A DNA stretch of 64,000 bases, from contig JALMLS010000589.1 in assembly GCA_038496445.1 (NCBI GenBank), positions 178,938-242,937 on the forward strand, written 5' to 3'. The position numbers and the translations under genes were made by a program. Position 1 is the first letter of the stretch. Every line of letters begins with the position of its first letter. Positions 21,339 through 32,644 of this stretch are shown here, one piece after another. The notes under the pieces were generated by a model. It worked only from the letters and a program-made list of their open reading frames with translations. It made no database searches and was not told the DNA's origin. Origin of the DNA: Trichosphaerium sp. ATCC 40318. Lineage: Eukaryota; Discosea; Flabellinia; Trichosidae.

Positions 21339-22064
21339 TTAGAAGATATCCAATCCCATGTGTAATATGTAATTAGGGGAAGTAGAGAATGAGCAAATTA
21401 CTAGGAATATTGTAGGACAAAGAATACTGGGTAAAAACAAAGTGTAATATTTTATTGCTCTGGCTTGTTGCTTTTTTGTACAGTCATCTTTGGGTTTTAC
21501 TTGATCAAAGTCATCATCAAAAGTGAATCTACTGCAAAAACAACGTTGTCTGACACGATTTTTAGAACTAACCAAGTCTGCTAGTCTTGTGCATAGTGAA
21601 CATTCATTAACTTCAGATACTTGATCATCTTCATCGCTTGAAACAATTTCTGTACCTGAAAAAATAGTTCTAGTTATTCCTTTCAATACTACATGAGCAC
21701 CACCAAACTTCCATTGCGTCTTTTCTTTAAAAATCACGTGCCAACGTCCTATTGCATATCTGGAATAATCGACATCATCAATTTCCTCTGAACTTTCTTC
21801 TTGTCTCTTAAAAGTTCCGTCTTCATTGAGTAAAAGCAGTATATCACATGTACCATGCGCCCACTCATCGTTGCGCTCTATTTCAATGCCGACAACCGAT
21901 GAGATTTCTTCTAGAATCATTTTCATTCGTCTTTTTGAAGCGTTGTGAAAAAGCCTTGATGTCTTGCTTAAAGTAACGATTGTATCTTCAGAAGCTACTT
22001 CACAGATAATATATGCTATATCAAACCCAAGAGATGACAAAGAGATGTGTTGTGGAGTTGACAT
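21339..22064 (-). CDS. F-box-like protein, uncharacterised C-terminus
   Basis: 241 residues from MSTPQHISLSSLGFDIAYII. The head (SLGFDIAYIICEVASEDTIV, then LSKTSRLFHNASKRRM) has the helix spacing and the TSRLFH signature of an F-box. The middle has an acidic segment (ESSEEIDDVDYSRYAIGRWH) and strands around KTQWKFGGAHVVLKG; later there is a cysteine-containing block (ECSLCTRLADLV, QRCFCSRF). The last 35 residues are hydrophobic and may be read-through past an unrecognised intron. Substrate module unknown. Confidence 0.55.
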   Translation of the reverse strand: MSTPQHISLSSLGFDIAYIICEVASEDTIVTLSKTSRLFHNASKRRMKMILEEISSVVGIEIERNDEWAHGTCDILLLLNEDGTFKRQEESSEEIDDVDYSRYAIGRWHVIFKEKTQWKFGGAHVVLKGITRTIFSGTEIVSSDEDDQVSEVNECSLCTRLADLVSSKNRVRQRCFCSRFTFDDDFDQVKPKDDCTKKQQARAIKYYTLFLPSILCPTIFLVICSFSTSPNYILHMGLDIF

Positions 22065-23267
22065 TTGTGTGGTTTTTTTTGAAAAAGACTTTTGTGTAAA
22101 AACTTAATCATTCATGGAATAGATTTCAGCAGTTCAGATTTCGCTAACATTCTGTGTCATTCTCAAAATATGCAAAGTCTGAATATTTTAAATGGTGAAT
22201 TGGCTTGAGACGTTACGTATTGATCAGAATAATGGTGTTGCTAATTTGGTCGTTGTTCATAACTGTGTATTTCGTTTGTCTTTTTGTACACTCCTTTGTC
22301 TACGCAAGCATTTGTAAATTACCCACCACTGAGCAAGGCAACAAACACTCCAAGGGGGGCAAGATAACAAACTACTTGATATAGAGGAGAAAGTTTTTAG
22401 CACCGAGGTACGAACTGACAAGTTAAATGTCTGACTGTCAACCCAATTGTTGCCAGGTAGATTGCAGTATACCTAGGCACTGTACATAGTACGTTCAAGT
22501 CATCTTAAGTAAAAGTGGATAGTAAAGAGTACAAGACAAAGGGTAGTGCTGAACACGGTATGAGTAGGCTCATACGCTGTTTGCTGGCATTATACTGATA
22601 AACCAATAGTTACCTTAAAATTGACTAGCGCTATTACCAGCGCCTACCCACGCTTACGGTAGCAGTCTCACAGATCAAAAGGTGATATGTGAACCTCTTA
22701 GATAACAATTCAACAATGTAGCGACGCCACCTAGAGCTTATTAAACGCCACTGAGTACCATGTATGTAATAACTACTTTTGGATTTTCAATCACGTGCAT
22801 TTGAGACGGAGGATCACTACCGCATTTTAACACGCTTGATTAGTCTTTAATCAAATTCAGCCAGATTGAGAGAAACTGGCCTCTTGTTGCAGCACGACAG
22901 AGCTTTGAAACAAGGTTAAGAGACCAGGAAGTAGTATTAGCAATACAAGTTAGTGGCGTAATAACACGTTTTATAGTATAGGAGACAACTGTTGGACCTT
23001 AGAGGTCATCAGAGACGTCAACAAAACTGCATAATGTAACAAATAAAGTGTATATAGTTAAAAACACGTGGTTGCAATAATATGTTGAAGTGGTTCGGTT
23101 GATACGTATTATCAATCCTGGTCATTTCTGACAGTTGGAGATGTTCAAGCTAAACCGTAGTTCCTATATTGGTTCATAATCACATCTTGTCACTGTGGTT
23201 GTAAAACAATTTGCCAATAGCTTAACACTTAAGCTCAAATTCACTGAAGCTATGTAACAAAAAACTT
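22065..23267. other. 1.2 kb without a supported gene
   Basis: No domain-bearing frame, RNA gene or long repeat seen. CACGTG sites at about 22790 and 23062. It separates two divergent F-box genes, so both promoters lie here. Confidence 0.4.
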
Positions 23268-23888
23268 GTGGTCACAATGTCTGCACCTGCTTACAAGAAA
23301 ATATTTCGTTCGCTAGCCACACCATCCGAAACCCCTATTGTATCGTTAAACGACTCTCTTCTTAATCATGACGCTTTTCAGCACATAATAAGCTTCTGCT
23401 CAATAGAGAGTATTCTAAGCCTCAGTTGTACCTCAAAAGAATTAAGACTATCATGTTTATGCGAAAACAGCTTTTGGAAGAGCCACTTTAAAAAATTTTA
23501 TGTCTGTGGAGAAGAAGCAGGCGCAGAACTACCGAAAAATTGCTTCTCAGAATACATGAGGATAATGAAAAAATTCAAAGGAAGTCACACCGAATACGGA
23601 GCAATACTCGACGATCACGATGATGATTATATCTCAGTTGACATTAACTTTGATGGAACAGCAGGATATGAGATGAGTGGTACAGCTCCAGGGAGAGGAG
23701 GAATAGGAACAACGACAAGCAGTGTTGATGGATATGGTAATGAAGTTACAATTATGATCATAGAAAATGATCCAAGTCTGTATGTTTATGATCATGATTC
23801 ATGTCTTAAATTGAAGATTACGGAATCATTGAATTTATCAGTAAAATCGGGGTTTCCTGATTCGATGTGGGACAATACGGAAATCTAA
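23268..23888 (+). CDS. F-box protein, 206 residues
   Basis: Start at 23268 (MVTMSAP) or three codons later. The F-box (HDAFQHIISFCSIESILSLS, then CTSKELRLSCLCENSFWKSH) ends in a W-K-x-x-F-K-K-F-Y box typical of F-box proteins. The C-terminal 110 residues are acidic with strand-like segments (YISVDINFDGTAGYEMSGT, VTIMIIENDPSLYVYDHD). No LRR, WD or MORN repeats. AATAAA follows 30 bases after the stop. Confidence 0.68.
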   Translation: MVTMSAPAYKKIFRSLATPSETPIVSLNDSLLNHDAFQHIISFCSIESILSLSCTSKELRLSCLCENSFWKSHFKKFYVCGEEAGAELPKNCFSEYMRIMKKFKGSHTEYGAILDDHDDDYISVDINFDGTAGYEMSGTAPGRGGIGTTTSSVDGYGNEVTIMIIENDPSLYVYDHDSCLKLKITESLNLSVKSGFPDSMWDNTEI

Positions 23889-24126
23889 ATGTGACGTTGG
23901 TGTTGTTTGAATAAACGACTTATTTTTTGTTACGTTCACTTGTTACCTAATGCGTACCAACTTGACTTGCAAATAAAGTGACAAGCTTCCTTGTTGTTCT
24001 GATATATGATTGGATTTGCTTGTTTGTCTGACTTTCACGTGCCTTATAAAAAGGTTTCATTGAACAAGCAGAAATAGAATATTCTTTTCAAAAAAAAAAG
24101 ACACTCACAGCGCATCAAGATCAAAG

Positions 24127-24704
24127 ATGGAAGGGGCAGGTGTTTTATTAGTTTACAATAATACTGTAGCTTTGGGTCATCGTAATAGTGCGTACGTTGG
24201 CAACGATAAACGAAAGAATGAGCTTGAATACCCTGGAGGCAAGGTGATGCGTTCAAAAGATGGTTTAGGCGCTGAAAGTCCAGCCGAAACGGCATCGAGA
24301 GAAGTAAATGAGGAGATTGGATTTAATCTTGATATAAAACGCTTACAAGATTCCCCAATGGTTTCTAGCATAAGGTGAGAGTATTTTTACGCAGTTTGGT
24401 CCTTTTTCGTACTGACAGCTACAAACAAAGTCCAAAGGATAACGGCAAAGGAGAACTGGTTGTTTTATTCATTTATACACTTACAGAAAACGAACACGAA
24501 GACTTGAAGAAGTGCAAGGTGTCATTACAAAAAAGACATGAAAAATCTGGAGCTGAACTCAAAGATATTGTTACAGTTGAAGTCAAACATCTTGTTGGTT
24601 ACATCAGAGATAATGTACCCTTACCTATGGGTCTACCAATACGTTCGTATAATCGAATATTACTTCGTAAGGCCATACAGTGTGGGTACCTTGGTACTGC
24701 ATAG
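24127..24704 (+). CDS. Nudix hydrolase, two exons
   Basis: Exon 1 24127-24374 and exon 2 24419-24704 are joined across a 44-bp intron (GTGAGA to GACAG). The Nudix box sits at about residues 37-66: GGK, a short insertion, then ESPAETASREVNEEIGF, with the REVNEEIG core complete. The N-terminus (GAGVLLVYNNTVALGHR) is the usual first strand pair. About 177 residues in all, a normal size for a single-domain Nudix enzyme that hydrolyses nucleoside diphosphates linked to another group; the substrate cannot be told. The spacing between the first Gly pair and the first Glu is several residues longer than the strict consensus. Confidence 0.82.
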
Positions 24705-24844
24705 ATTAAAGCTGAATAAACTATTGTATCAATAATGTGTTGTAGTTTTAATTATTGTGATGTGTCACAGTACAGAAAACTCGTGTATTTTCGGCACTTT
24801 TGTTGTGCCATACAACGGTGTATTTATTGTTTGAAATCGGACCC

Positions 24845-25090
24845 ACGTTTTTTCCGAATTTTTCGAAAGAAAAAATTCGAAAAAATAGAATTCGATACAA
24901 AAACTGAATGCCTATACCCACCAATGGATCACTATATGTGAGCGAAGGTCGGGTTCTAGTTCCGAGCACAGCGAGGACCCGACCGTAAGTGAACCAGGCG
25001 CTTTCTAGTTAAGTGGACTGCCCTAGCTATGCATCTTTCTGCATCTTTCTACACTTTCGAATTTTTGTTTTCGGAAAATTCGGAAACAAC
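24845..25090. mobile_element. Fold-back MITE-like element with internal hairpin
   Basis: Left end TTTTTTCCGAATTTTTCGAAAG and right end GAATTTTTGTTTTCGGAAAA are imperfect inverted repeats about 245 bp apart. Inside, 24947-24984 forms a strong GC-rich hairpin (GGTCGGGTTC pairs with GGACCCGACC with one bulge), unlike the AT-rich surroundings. No ORF. Confidence 0.45.
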
Positions 25091-25543
25091 TATGGCCCCT
25101 TTGAAATTGCAATATTTTTCTCACATCTATAATAAAATTGTCCAATGAGTTGAGATGTACTATGTTTGTTAACCTTGTTTGAATTGGCTATCATTGAGGC
25201 GATCACAACCCGATAAAACTCATGTGATTTTGTTTTTGATTTGAAGTGTTTTCTAGCTATTATCTTACATTAAGTAGCCTTGCATATATATACAACTAGA
25301 TGAAGATAATTTCAATCTGCATTGCTTTATTAACTTCAGTAGATATCTACTAAGTAGTTTTTATACGTCCACATCATTTTCTTAATACACTATAGAAGCA
25401 TGTTCGTTGGTTTGTCGGAGTTAGTAAGCAAACTCTAAAATCACCACTGAGATTTAGCATAACTACTTTTTAGTAAGGCATTCACATTCTTATGCGGAAT
25501 TTAGATAAAGTAAATCTTCAAAATATCAAACAAACCAAAGCAA

Positions 25544-27349
25544 ATGACTATAAAACCGCATGTTGTTATCTTTATGTTCTCCTTCTTGGTGATGGGCAGT
25601 AAAATAAAACAAGATGATAATTCCGTCTCTAAAAAAGGCATGCCCGGGGACCTCCCCGTAAGAATAGATGTGGACGTTGGTTGCATGGGTATGCTAGAAC
25701 ACCTAGGTTTTTAATCGCAACTATCATTTTTCTAATACTCTACAGATATCTTTGAGCCTTTTAGAATCGCCGAACTCATACCTGAGTTCGGGGATCCAAT
25801 TCTTGTTAACGAAGAGCCTGCATTGGCTTCTGGAGAGATAAACGGAGTAGTTAGTACTTTTTGTTTAGTTGAAGAAATTGAAAAATCACGTGTGTTCTGT
25901 TTATGAAGTTTAGGAATATTTTGTTCTCGCTTTTGAAATCGAAAACAACCTGCCAGGGTCAAAGTTTGATTTGATAATCGTTGTGTTCACCAAAGAAGGT
26001 ACTCATTAATGGTAATGTAAACTTACAAAGGGGGGCTCAATAGGACTAGCAAAAGGTAAGCTAGGGTATTTTCGATTGCCTAATACCGGTGATGCGGATA
26101 TTGCCGTTGGAAACAATGAGTTTGCAATAGCTCACGCTGGTAATTTTGGTAGTATTGGAGTTGTTGCTGTGGTATTTCTTGTTGAAGATACAATGAATGG
26201 AGTATGACTAAAGAGAGGTTATTTAGTTTTAATTTTCTATCATATAGGGCCTAATGGTAGAAGGAACAGCTCCAGTTTTTCAAGGAAGTCCAATACCATC
26301 GTTCAGACCAAAAATAGCTCACAATCCAAGTACGTTACAATGAAAGTACTACAAATCTAATTGTCTTTATAGCTGATAACAAATACATGATTACTTATTT
26401 TACGAGAGGACCAAACATGTATGTGATTATAGACTCTACCAGACGTGGTATTAGAAGGCCAATAAGTACGTTGAGAGCAATAGGTAGAAACTAACCTTAT
26501 TTGTATAGCAACAAAAAATAGCCTTTATGATGTTGTCTATGGAGGAGAAGCTTGTAACTGTTTTATCATTATATTATCTGGAAGTATGAGGTTTTTCCAT
26601 TATATAGTAGGCGATACTGGTAGGCCTGTTGTATGTTTTAGTATTCTATATGTTTGATGCAAACAAACAAAAAAACCTAATATTATTATTTTGTTGTAGA
26701 ACGTGGGTGTTGTAAGTAATACGCATGACTCTAAAAATATCCGAGCAACGTACCACCCAACATCTGGATACATTGGTATCATGTCATACGGCGACTCTTT
26801 TGGTAGCGGTTCTAAAATAGAAGATACAACTGAATTTTTTCTTTGGCAAGTTGATTCAATGTTTGCTATTACTACTCTTGATAATGTCCAATCACATGTT
26901 CGAGATATGTCTGGAAGCGGTGTAGCCATTGATATGGATGTTCTTCCTGGTTTGAGTGGAACAATGTTAGGGGTCACTGTTGATAAATCGCCCTCTGCGA
27001 GATTATTATATATCACAAGTTATAAGTCTGATACAAATTCATTCAAAGTTACGAGACTACAAATAGCAGGTTTGTTCACTCTTTTTTTTTTGAGGTTTTT
27101 TAAGTGTTACCACTTACACTTAATATAGGGGATGATCCAAGACAACCTGCAATCGCATACGGAACTATGAGTGGTACAACAGCGGTATGTCACTATTTTG
27201 TAGTTTGGATTTATTGTTTTACTTTAATCTAGATTACAGTTGAAACTGAAAGGGTACCCTCTGGTCGTAGTGTATGGGTAATCATACTAGGGGATTCATT
27301 GCACAGAATAGTTAACACAGGACCAGAACAATGCGGAAGACGACTTTAA
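25544..27349 (+). CDS. Secreted multi-exon protein of unknown function, repeated strand modules
   Basis: Nine or so exons. Exon 1 (25544-25688) begins MTIKPHVVIFMFSFLVMG, a signal peptide. Later exons encode FEPFRIAELIPEFGDPILV, YFVLAFEIENNLPGSKFDLI, YFRLPNTGDADIAVGNNEF, IAHNP followed by DNKYMITYFTRGPNMYVII, YDVVYGGEACN, and a long exon (from 26700) with VVSNTHDSKNIRATYHPTSG and YIGIMSYGDSF. The last exon ends EQCGRRL at 27349. The repeating theme (NP or HP, then x-x-Y-x-I-x-Y and V-D/D-S) suggests a beta-propeller-like secreted domain, by inference only. Donors are GTACGT, GTATGA and GTAGGC. It ends tail-to-tail with the next glycosyltransferase gene. Confidence 0.66.
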
Positions 27350-27497
27350 GCGGTAATGTTGGCTATAATAAAAACTAGTTTCACTATGGAAGCAAGAATC
27401 ACGTTTTTCTGTAGCTAAATAGTTTTGTCACATTGCAAAACCGACCAATTTAGGCAAATTACTTGTGCGGTTTGCGATTTCCAACAGAGATTACGTT

Positions 27498-29678
27498 TTA
27501 TTTAAATTGAGAATAAAATGGGATTGTACTGTTGATAGTTTTTTTATCACATGTTCTTCTTTTAAACTCTGCAATTCCCCTATTCAACGTTGATATTATT
27601 TTTGATGTAAATTGATACATCGTCGGTCTTGGAGCGAATGCGAACTCAGGGTATGCAGCAATATATGGAGGCGGCTCAAAATAATTATCTTTCTAAGGAA
27701 AAACATCATAAGTAAACGCTGAGCTATCAACACGAGAAGAAAACCAAAGCAAATAAAAATTCAAATCGGCTGTTAAAATGAAGTGACTCGAAAAGATTCA
27801 ACAAATTATTTTGCAGTTATCTTTGTCACGTACATCACACGCAAGCAAGTCTATATGTTTATATTTATGTTTTGACCAGAACCAGTCGTTAATTCTGTAC
27901 CCTTGACAGTAGTGCAGTGCCTGGTAGTGATGAGACCAACCTGTTTTAGGATCATTTGGATGTGACAAGTCATAGTATAATCGAATATCATGAGGAAGAC
28001 CAAGCTCAATAGCTGCAACTTGATACGCATTCATATCACACATAAATCCTCCTCTATCTAAGACATTAGGTGAATTACAACAAAGGTAATAATGCCTAAA
28101 AAAGAATGTGCGGAAATTAAACGTTCTAAAAAAACATACCGAATCCTGGCGTCAAATCTTTCCTGTATGCTACTGTCGTTTCTGTCCATATTCTAGCCAA
28201 CTCTTTCATGTCATCCTAAACAAACTTGTTAAGTAACATCCAAAGAATAGAGTGCAACGTCTTTGTCCGTTTTGGTTTCTAAGTTTTGAGAACATCACAT
28301 TCACGAACTGCTACTACATCACGTGATAGTATAAAATAGGTCTAGGTAGCTTGTGGTAACCAGCTTCTCATAAAAGACATACCCTGTGTGCAATGTACAT
28401 ATGTCCTAATGCGTATGGCTTCCAATCAAATCGCCGTGGTTTCTTCGCACATGAAGGACAATGTTTTGCCCATTTCGCATCATGCCGCCTATAACAACTG
28501 TAATTTTTGTGCAATATTTTTGTAGTACCATCCATTAGGCGAAAATGCGAAACCTCCAGCAGGTTTGCCCTTTTCTACACCTCGTATATCATAAGGAGAC
28601 ATCATCAAAAAGTCAGGGTCAGTGACAATTACGATCTCTTCAGGGAAATCAACTTCTGTCACCTTTAAACAAAATAAACAAATCTTAATCGACAATAAAA
28701 CAGCCACGTGACAGCGCTGAAAGCAAAAGTGTATTCGTACAAACTGATAAACTGAACTTGGTTTGTTGAGAGCTACAAAATTATCTGTAGGATCATTGTA
28801 GAAGCGTTTGTATGAAGGAAGTTGAATGAAATTAACCTAAAAGAAAAGTAAATACCTTTGAGTTTTAACAACTTGTACTAAAAGCTCGGTAAAATAAGTG
28901 ATGCACATGTGTAAACAAGCCGTTTAGAAACTCTCGTTTGAGTCAACAAAGCGACTTGTAAAAGTGCATATATACTGGAACTGCACAAGCATCGGAAGGC
29001 CGGAGAGTAGCCAGTAAACACGTGTCTAAGAGGAAAAATACGTACTTCTGGATAAGCTTTTATCATTTCTTTGATTCTTGGTGATAACTCACCATCACAG
29101 CTCATCAATCTGCTCAAGTTGTACGGTTTACCATTATCCATCCTTTACGAACATTAAAAAAAACCCCAATAACATGGGGTGTCCACAACCCCAAAAAAAT
29201 CTGCTAGAAAAGATACTCACCACGATTGTATTACGCCTATGGTTTGCCTAAATCAGTATTAAATGAGCATTATTAATCAACTCTATTCGAATGAAAATCA
29301 AGAACCAAAAGAGCTACGTGAGCGCTTCACTGTACCAGTTGTGGTAATCATTACATGCTGTGGATATAACATAATGTGCAGGATAGTAAGGCTTCTTCCC
29401 TAGCTTTTCAGGCAGTAGTGTCAGGTACTTTCGTAGAGGTAAAGTTTTATCGGAGTACGTACTGTTGTTGTTTTTATCCCTTCTTTTGATTGTTGTGTTT
29501 GAACTACTTGAGCACTTGTAATAGCTTGAGAGCGTCCAGAGAAGACAGATAAAACAGAGGCATAATTTATACATATTAGTATTACAACAGCGACTGCAAC
29601 TATCAGTTGAACACGGTATAGAGTGGATTTAACAGCTGTTTGAGCGTATGAGCCGTTCCCTAGGCCACTACGTTTCAT
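27498..29678 (-). CDS. Type II membrane glycosyltransferase, GT95/GT96-like (paralogue B)
   Basis: ATG at 29678 (MKRSGLGNGSYAQTAVKSTL) leads to a membrane anchor (LIVAVAVVILICINYASV) and a short stem. A GTACGT intron of about 60 bp joins GIKTTT to LGKKPYYPAHYVIST. Then come YHNW, QTIGVIQSW, MDNGKPYNLSRLMSCDG and MIKAYPE, then VNFIQLPSYKRFYNDP, VDFPEEIVIVTDPDFLMM and YDIRGVEKGKPAGG, a Cys exon with CAKKPRRFDW and HMYIAHRV, and FMCDMNAYQVAAIELGLPHD. The end is STIPFYSQFK at 27498. The DPD motif is the likely metal site. It is nearly identical over long stretches to the copy at 32645-34888, including intron and 3' flanking sequence, so the duplication is recent. Frame is intact where checked. 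Confidence 0.74.
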
Positions 29679-30210
29679 AGTTCTTTTTTAGTAAGTATAA
29701 ATTGAATTTTAATGCACATAAAATCTCGAATAGGCAAAAGGTACTACCCTCCCTTACTTAACTTATCTTTAATACAAGTTGGATATTTACTTAGTATAAT
29801 GTGCTACTTGTGGTGGGTACAACGAAGTATACAGGAAGTTATACCTGTTATTTGATCTGCCTTAATCGGATAAACAATGAAAATAAACGAGTTTTCGGGA
29901 GCATTTATTAATCCGCAATAAAATTTGTGTGAGGTCTGTTTGTTTGGTACTTCACAGAGAAGAGTGTCGCACACTTTTGTGCAAATTATTCTACACGATT
30001 CAATGTTTCACTGGAGCTTAACCTGCCGTAATAAGGGGATGATAGTTGTTTGTTTTTTGTTTGGAAGTGAGTTATTTTGGAATATCTAGTAATCTCATAG
30101 GTTCAGTTGCGAACTGCTGCTCCATGTTTTCTAAGCGATCAGGTGCCACAAGAAATAGCGCTCAAGTATTCCACGAGCAATTTTTTCGAACAAAATCCGG
30201 CTTTCCTGAT
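29679..30210. other. Intergenic, 530 bp
   Basis: Upstream region of glycosyltransferase B ending at the MITE insertion. No gene or RNA seen. Confidence 0.35.
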
Positions 30211-31066
30211 TAACGCCCTTCCGTTATGAATATAAGCAATATTCATATTCATAGCACCAAACGGCATATTCATTAATATTCATTCATGAATATTCATGGA
30301 GTGTTTGGTGAGTCAGGATTTTGAGGAGCTTTTGGTTTGTAGCACCTAGCGATGTTCCAGATGGATAGATTTAACAAGTTGCATTTGAAAAAAAAATTTC
30401 TCAGCTTTCTCTCGCTTTTCTGCCCATTTCTTTACATCCTCTGAGACTTTTTTTATTAAAATATGTTTACCCCGAGCTCTGGCTATTTCTACGCTTGGAA
30501 AGTACTAAAAAGTGGTTTTGAGACAGCAAAAAAATAGATCACGTGGCGGGCGCAAGATTGGCTCGAATTGTCAAAAAAACGTCACCACTGGCACAATTTC
30601 ACACAACAAAAGTGTCGGTTAGGGCTACAATGACTTAGTTTTACCGCTAAAATGTAGATATCTTAAACTCACTCAATATATGGCTTTCAACCACTCTATG
30701 TATAGAACTATGCTTTTTAGAACATATGAGAGTAGTTTGGATGAAAAAAAAGCACATAGAGACTGAAAAAAAAGCCAACAACTTCAGTTTTATGATGCTT
30801 TATTTTCGTGGCGCCAATTGTAAAACCGTCACTCACAACGTATTCATGTGTGCAGTACTCTTGTCTGTGATGCGTTATTGTAGTTCTTATGGTAAGTAGA
30901 ATTGTAACTGCCAAACTGTAAACCAATACTGTGCGATCAATTTTCTACTGCGTAAGTTGCAGCAAAAAGGGCATGAATAATGAATGAATTTTTTTAGTCA
31001 TGAATATTTGTGAATATAGGCTGTATTTGAATATTCAAATTATTCATTCATAACGGAAGGGCGTTA
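30211..31066. mobile_element. hAT-type non-autonomous transposon, copy 2 (complete)
   Basis: Perfect 21-bp terminal inverted repeats begin TAACGCCCTTCCGTTATGAA. The element is flanked by the 8-bp direct repeat TTCCTGAT on both sides. An 8-bp target duplication and termini of the YARNG type (TAACG) place it in the hAT superfamily. At 856 bp it is too short for a transposase; a minus-strand fragment with HILIKKVSEDVKKWAEKREK may be residual or captured coding sequence. Confidence 0.82.
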
Positions 31067-31314
31067 TTCCTGATGGCTAAGTTTTGTTATTACGAACGCC
31101 TTACACCCAAGAGTGACAATACAAAAACTGTCATGAAAACACGTGTTTTGGCGTGCAATTTAGCTAAAGTTGCCACTTGAATACGGTTCTTCGAAAACAC
31201 GTGTTTCTTGGTACTTTTGTACCTATTTTTACTAACGTTTAGTCAACATCTGTAATCAATTTCTCTACCCCAAATTGTTTGTATTAGACTACTAGTCCTT
31301 CTAACAAGACAAGT

Positions 31315-32527
31315 ATGCTTTCTACCTCAAAACGTTGTAAAATCGATAGCATCTCCAGTACAAGCTTATTACGACTGCCTACAGAGATATTAGCACATAT
31401 TTTGCGTCATACAACCAAATCACGTTTTAATGCTTGTCAAACGTGTCATTTCCTTGCTTCTGTCATTCACGATATTATTGGATACCACGCTATTAGGATT
31501 AAAACATTAGGACAAGCAAAATCAGCTGCAATACACCATGGTATTCTGAAATATACGAAAATATCCTTTGTGCGTGGTGCTGATGACAATATAATCAAAC
31601 AATTTGCTGGTGCTTTTACCATTCACATTGAAAACACATCAGTAACTGATGAAGGTGTCAAAGCACTCGCTGGGGTTCATACTATTATCCTTGACAACAC
31701 TTCAGTAACTGGTGAAGGTGTCAAAGCGCTTGCTGGAGTTCATAGAATTTACCTCAACAACACTTCAGTAACAGATGAAGGTGTCAAAGCGCTTGCTGGG
31801 GTTCATACTATTTCCTCAACTCAGTAACTAAGGTAAAGCTTCAGTTCAACAGATGTAACAGTGTCAAAGCGCTTGCTGGAGTTCATAGAATATCCCTTAA
31901 AAACACTTCAGTAACAGATGAAGGTGTCAAAGCGCTTGCTGGGGTTCATACTATTATCCTTGACAACACTTCAGTAACTGGTGAAGGTGTCAAAGCGCTT
32001 GCTGGAGTTCATAGAATTTACCTCAACAACACTTCAGTAACAGATGAAGGTGTCAAAGCGCTTGCTGGAGTTCATAGAATTTACCTCAACAACACTTCAG
32101 TAACAGATGAAGGTGTCAAAGCGCTTGCTGGGGTTCATACTATTTTCCTCAATAATACTTCAGTAACAGATGAAGGTGTCAAAGCGCTTGCTGGGGTTCA
32201 TACTATTATCCTTGACAACACTTCAGTAACAGATGAAGGTGTCAAAGCGCTTGCTGGGGTTCATACTATTGTCCTTGACAACACTTCAGTAACTGGTGAA
32301 GGTGTCAAAGCGCTTGCTGGAGTTCATAGAATATCCCTTAAAAACACTTCAGTAACAGATGAAGGTGTCAAAGCACTTGCTGGGGTTCATACTATTATCC
32401 TTGACAACACTTCAGTAACAGATGAAGGCATAACAGCACTGGCTAGTGCATCCTATATATGCGCATATAAAAGTCGTGTTACAAGCAAAGGGGTTGAAAC
32501 TTTAAAGGGGACTACAGTGCATATATA
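31315..32527 (+). pseudogene. F-box/LRR gene with a frameshift in a near-perfect 63-bp repeat array
   Basis: ATG 31315 (MLSTSKRCKIDSIS), then the F-box (LLRLPTEILAHILRHTTKSR), the linker and four LRR units in frame 1 up to a stop at 31827. From 31863 about ten more units read in frame 3, open to a TAA at 32527, with a proper C-terminal cap (GVETLKGTTVHI). The junction at 31808-31862 is scrambled (TCAACTCAGTAACTAAGG). Restored, it would encode about 400 residues like the intact gene at 49945; as it stands it makes a truncated F-box protein with four repeats. Repeat units are almost identical at DNA level, which is typical of recent unequal exchange. Confidence 0.76.
31606..32440 (+). repeat. 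63-bp tandem coding repeat, about 13 units
   Basis: Each unit encodes 21 residues on the theme TSVTDEGVKALAGVHTI plus four variable residues. Core DNA is GATGAAGGTGTCAAAGCGCT. Two higher-order variants (units ending TACCTCAACAAC and ATCCTTGACAAC) recur in blocks. Confidence 0.85.
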
Positions 32528-32644
32528 AAGAACATCATATAATAAAGTTGTTGTTATACTAATGACAAACAAATTGTAGACATGAATTTGTCTTAATTGA
32601 GATTCAAACAGGTGATAGATATAGTTGTTTATTTTCTTTGCTGT

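Noticed and set aside
24947-24984. tRNA arm or 5S fragment
   Set aside because: Only a single hairpin; no other tRNA or 5S elements nearby.
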